A DNA stretch of 5,430 bases from Methylococcales bacterium (GTDB taxonomy: Bacteria; Pseudomonadota; Gammaproteobacteria; Methylococcales; Methylomonadaceae), in the NCBI GenBank assembly GCA_023134955.1, contig JAGLUC010000195.1, positions 1 to 5,430 of the forward strand, written 5' to 3'. The notes under the pieces were generated by a model. It searched no databases and was not told the DNA's origin. It was given only the letters and a program-made list of their open reading frames with translations. Of this stretch, positions 4,355 through 5,430 are shown piece by piece. Made by a program: the position numbers and the translations under genes. Position 1 is the stretch's first letter. Each line of letters starts with the position of its first letter.

Positions 4355-5430
4355 TTAACCGATTGTATATTGTGAGTTTAATATCTCATTATGGATCCAA
4401 TCAGCTTGACCTTCCACACCATCACATTTTCTAGTGAATGGCACATGCTCCCCTTTTAAATCACTTAACAAGTCTTGTAAATGGTTTCTCTTAAACATAT
4501 AAGCTAATTGCTCCCTATAAGACATACACAATTGAGTCATATTGACAGGATGAGCTGAAAATTGGTCATGTACCGTCAATATATCGAACCCTCTATTTAC
4601 TCTGCAATCTTTCTGAACCAATGACTTAATACCACTATCGCAGCTTTGGATTATATTAGCAGCCAATGGAATATAGTAATCACAAGGTACACCTCTCTCG
4701 GTATACTGATATGTAAATGAACCCTGCAAATCATATACCTCTTTGATTCTTAATTGTTTCTTGCACTTAGCTCTACCAGTACCCTTATCAAACGACTTAT
4801 CAACAGCTTGAACTAGACACTCTTGACCAGCAATATTAGTCCAACCGTATTCACCTGAATGAGGATTCCACGCAGTATTAAGTATAGACAGCAATTCTAC
4901 GCATCCTGGTGTAAGCACATCTCTTGATTTATGAAAACATCCGTATTCAGGTGTACCTAAACCAAACAGCTCAATGCTTGAACCTCTACTGTTATAGTTG
5001 GTAGGCATAATGCAGTATTTCAACTGCTTTCTGGTAAACTGACCAAATTCAATTAAATCTTTAGCTAACTCCTGTTCCATCCAATCGTAAGTATTAGTGT
5101 ACAAGTCTTGGGCTTTACCTGTATAAATAGAATTGGTTTGTTTCATGGTTTCAATACAACCAGTCAGTGTGCCCATTATCTGCGGTCCTGAACTGCTTGC
5201 ATCTAATGGCATAGTAAACTTAGTAGGTTTACAGTCAAGCATATCATTAACAGCATTTAGTGTTTTCCAAGCTATATACTCCTCCTTGGCTCCTGCTACT
5301 GCTGCTTCAGCATCCATTGAACCTGTAGACCATTCACCTACAAACTTCTTACCGAATTCTATACGTTCTTCCCAAGTACCCTTATTAATATCATTGGTTC
5401 CAAGGCAGTTAGCAATAGCTACCATCCACC
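4355..5430 (-). CDS. Single-subunit phage RNA polymerase, C-terminal catalytic part
   Basis: The open frame continues past the window edge, so residues are counted from the Met at 5425, which is probably internal or close to the true start. All three catalytic motifs of T7-type RNA polymerases are present. Motif A is MPLDASSSGPQ (Asp75, equivalent to T7 Asp537). Motif B is RKQLKYCIMPTNY (Arg132, Lys136, Tyr144, with the same spacing as T7 Arg627, Lys631, Tyr639). Motif C is TVHDQFSAHP (His286-Asp287, T7 His811-Asp812). AANIIQSCDSG (255-265) matches the T7 APNFVHSQDGS segment, and the end ILNSQYTIG matches the T7 C-terminus. A to B is 61 residues against 94 in T7, and B to C 151 against 181, so it is more compact. 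N4 RNA polymerase II splits its chain over two genes, and this may be the larger subunit (gp16-like); that is inferred. It transcribes phage genes in the cytoplasm. Confidence 0.92.
   Translation of the reverse strand, partial: WMVAIANCLGTNDINKGTWEERIEFGKKFVGEWSTGSMDAEAAVAGAKEEYIAWKTLNAVNDMLDCKPTKFTMPLDASSSGPQIMGTLTGCIETMKQTNSIYTGKAQDLYTNTYDWMEQELAKDLIEFGQFTRKQLKYCIMPTNYNSRGSSIELFGLGTPEYGCFHKSRDVLTPGCVELLSILNTAWNPHSGEYGWTNIAGQECLVQAVDKSFDKGTGRAKCKKQLRIKEVYDLQGSFTYQYTERGVPCDYYIPLAANIIQSCDSGIKSLVQKDCRVNRGFDILTVHDQFSAHPVNMTQLCMSYREQLAYMFKRNHLQDLLSDLKGEHVPFTRKCDGVEGQADWIHNEILNSQYTIG

Overview
The window looks like part of an AT-rich tailed-phage genome, and every gene I can support lies on the minus strand. 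The signs are small genes packed almost end to end, Shine-Dalgarno sites (AAGGAG, AGGAGG) placed next to or over the preceding stop codon, and the pairing of a single-subunit (T7/N4-type) RNA polymerase with a phage-type AAA+ ATPase and a class II ribonucleotide reductase. The polymerase is compact between its catalytic motifs. That compactness and the order polymerase, small genes, AAA+ ATPase, nucleotide metabolism resemble N4-like phages (Schitoviridae) more than T7-like phages. This placement is an inference; the host is not identifiable beyond 'a bacterium'.

Reading in the direction of transcription (high to low coordinates): the C-terminal catalytic part of the RNA polymerase (4355-5430, open at the window edge) ends at a strong intrinsic terminator (4312-4351). 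A gap of about 80 bases follows, holding a hairpin repeat copy and a second terminator-like stem-loop. Next is a two-gene unit coding a 52-residue double-spanning membrane protein (4071-4229) and a 42-residue C4 zinc-finger protein (3932-4060). A 112-base gap contains the second copy of the same hairpin repeat. Then comes a run of small genes: a 167-residue coiled-coil protein, a 99-residue zinc-ribbon protein, overlapping 39- and 37-residue genes, a 99-residue protein, and a GTG-started 73-residue reading frame. The last carries a 13-base A tract and seems frameshifted just before a DUF551-like tail. After a structured 139-base leader come the AAA+ ATPase (1059-2102), a 126-residue unknown protein (612-992) and, one base after its stop, the start of an adenosylcobalamin-dependent ribonucleotide reductase (1-610, running out of the window).

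The likely logic is a phage early/middle region. The polymerase transcribes phage genes, the reductase supplies deoxynucleotides, the ATPase probably acts in replication or in remodelling a protein partner, and the small proteins are candidate host-interaction factors. Four genes (52, 42, 39 and 37 residues) are very short and easy to miss; they are supported mainly by ribosome binding sites, spacing and composition. The most notable non-coding signal is a pair of hairpins with GAA triloops, 25 bases each, at 3841-3865 and 4282-4306. They share flanks and show a compensatory base-pair change, and they recall the template-strand hairpin promoters used by the N4 virion RNA polymerase.
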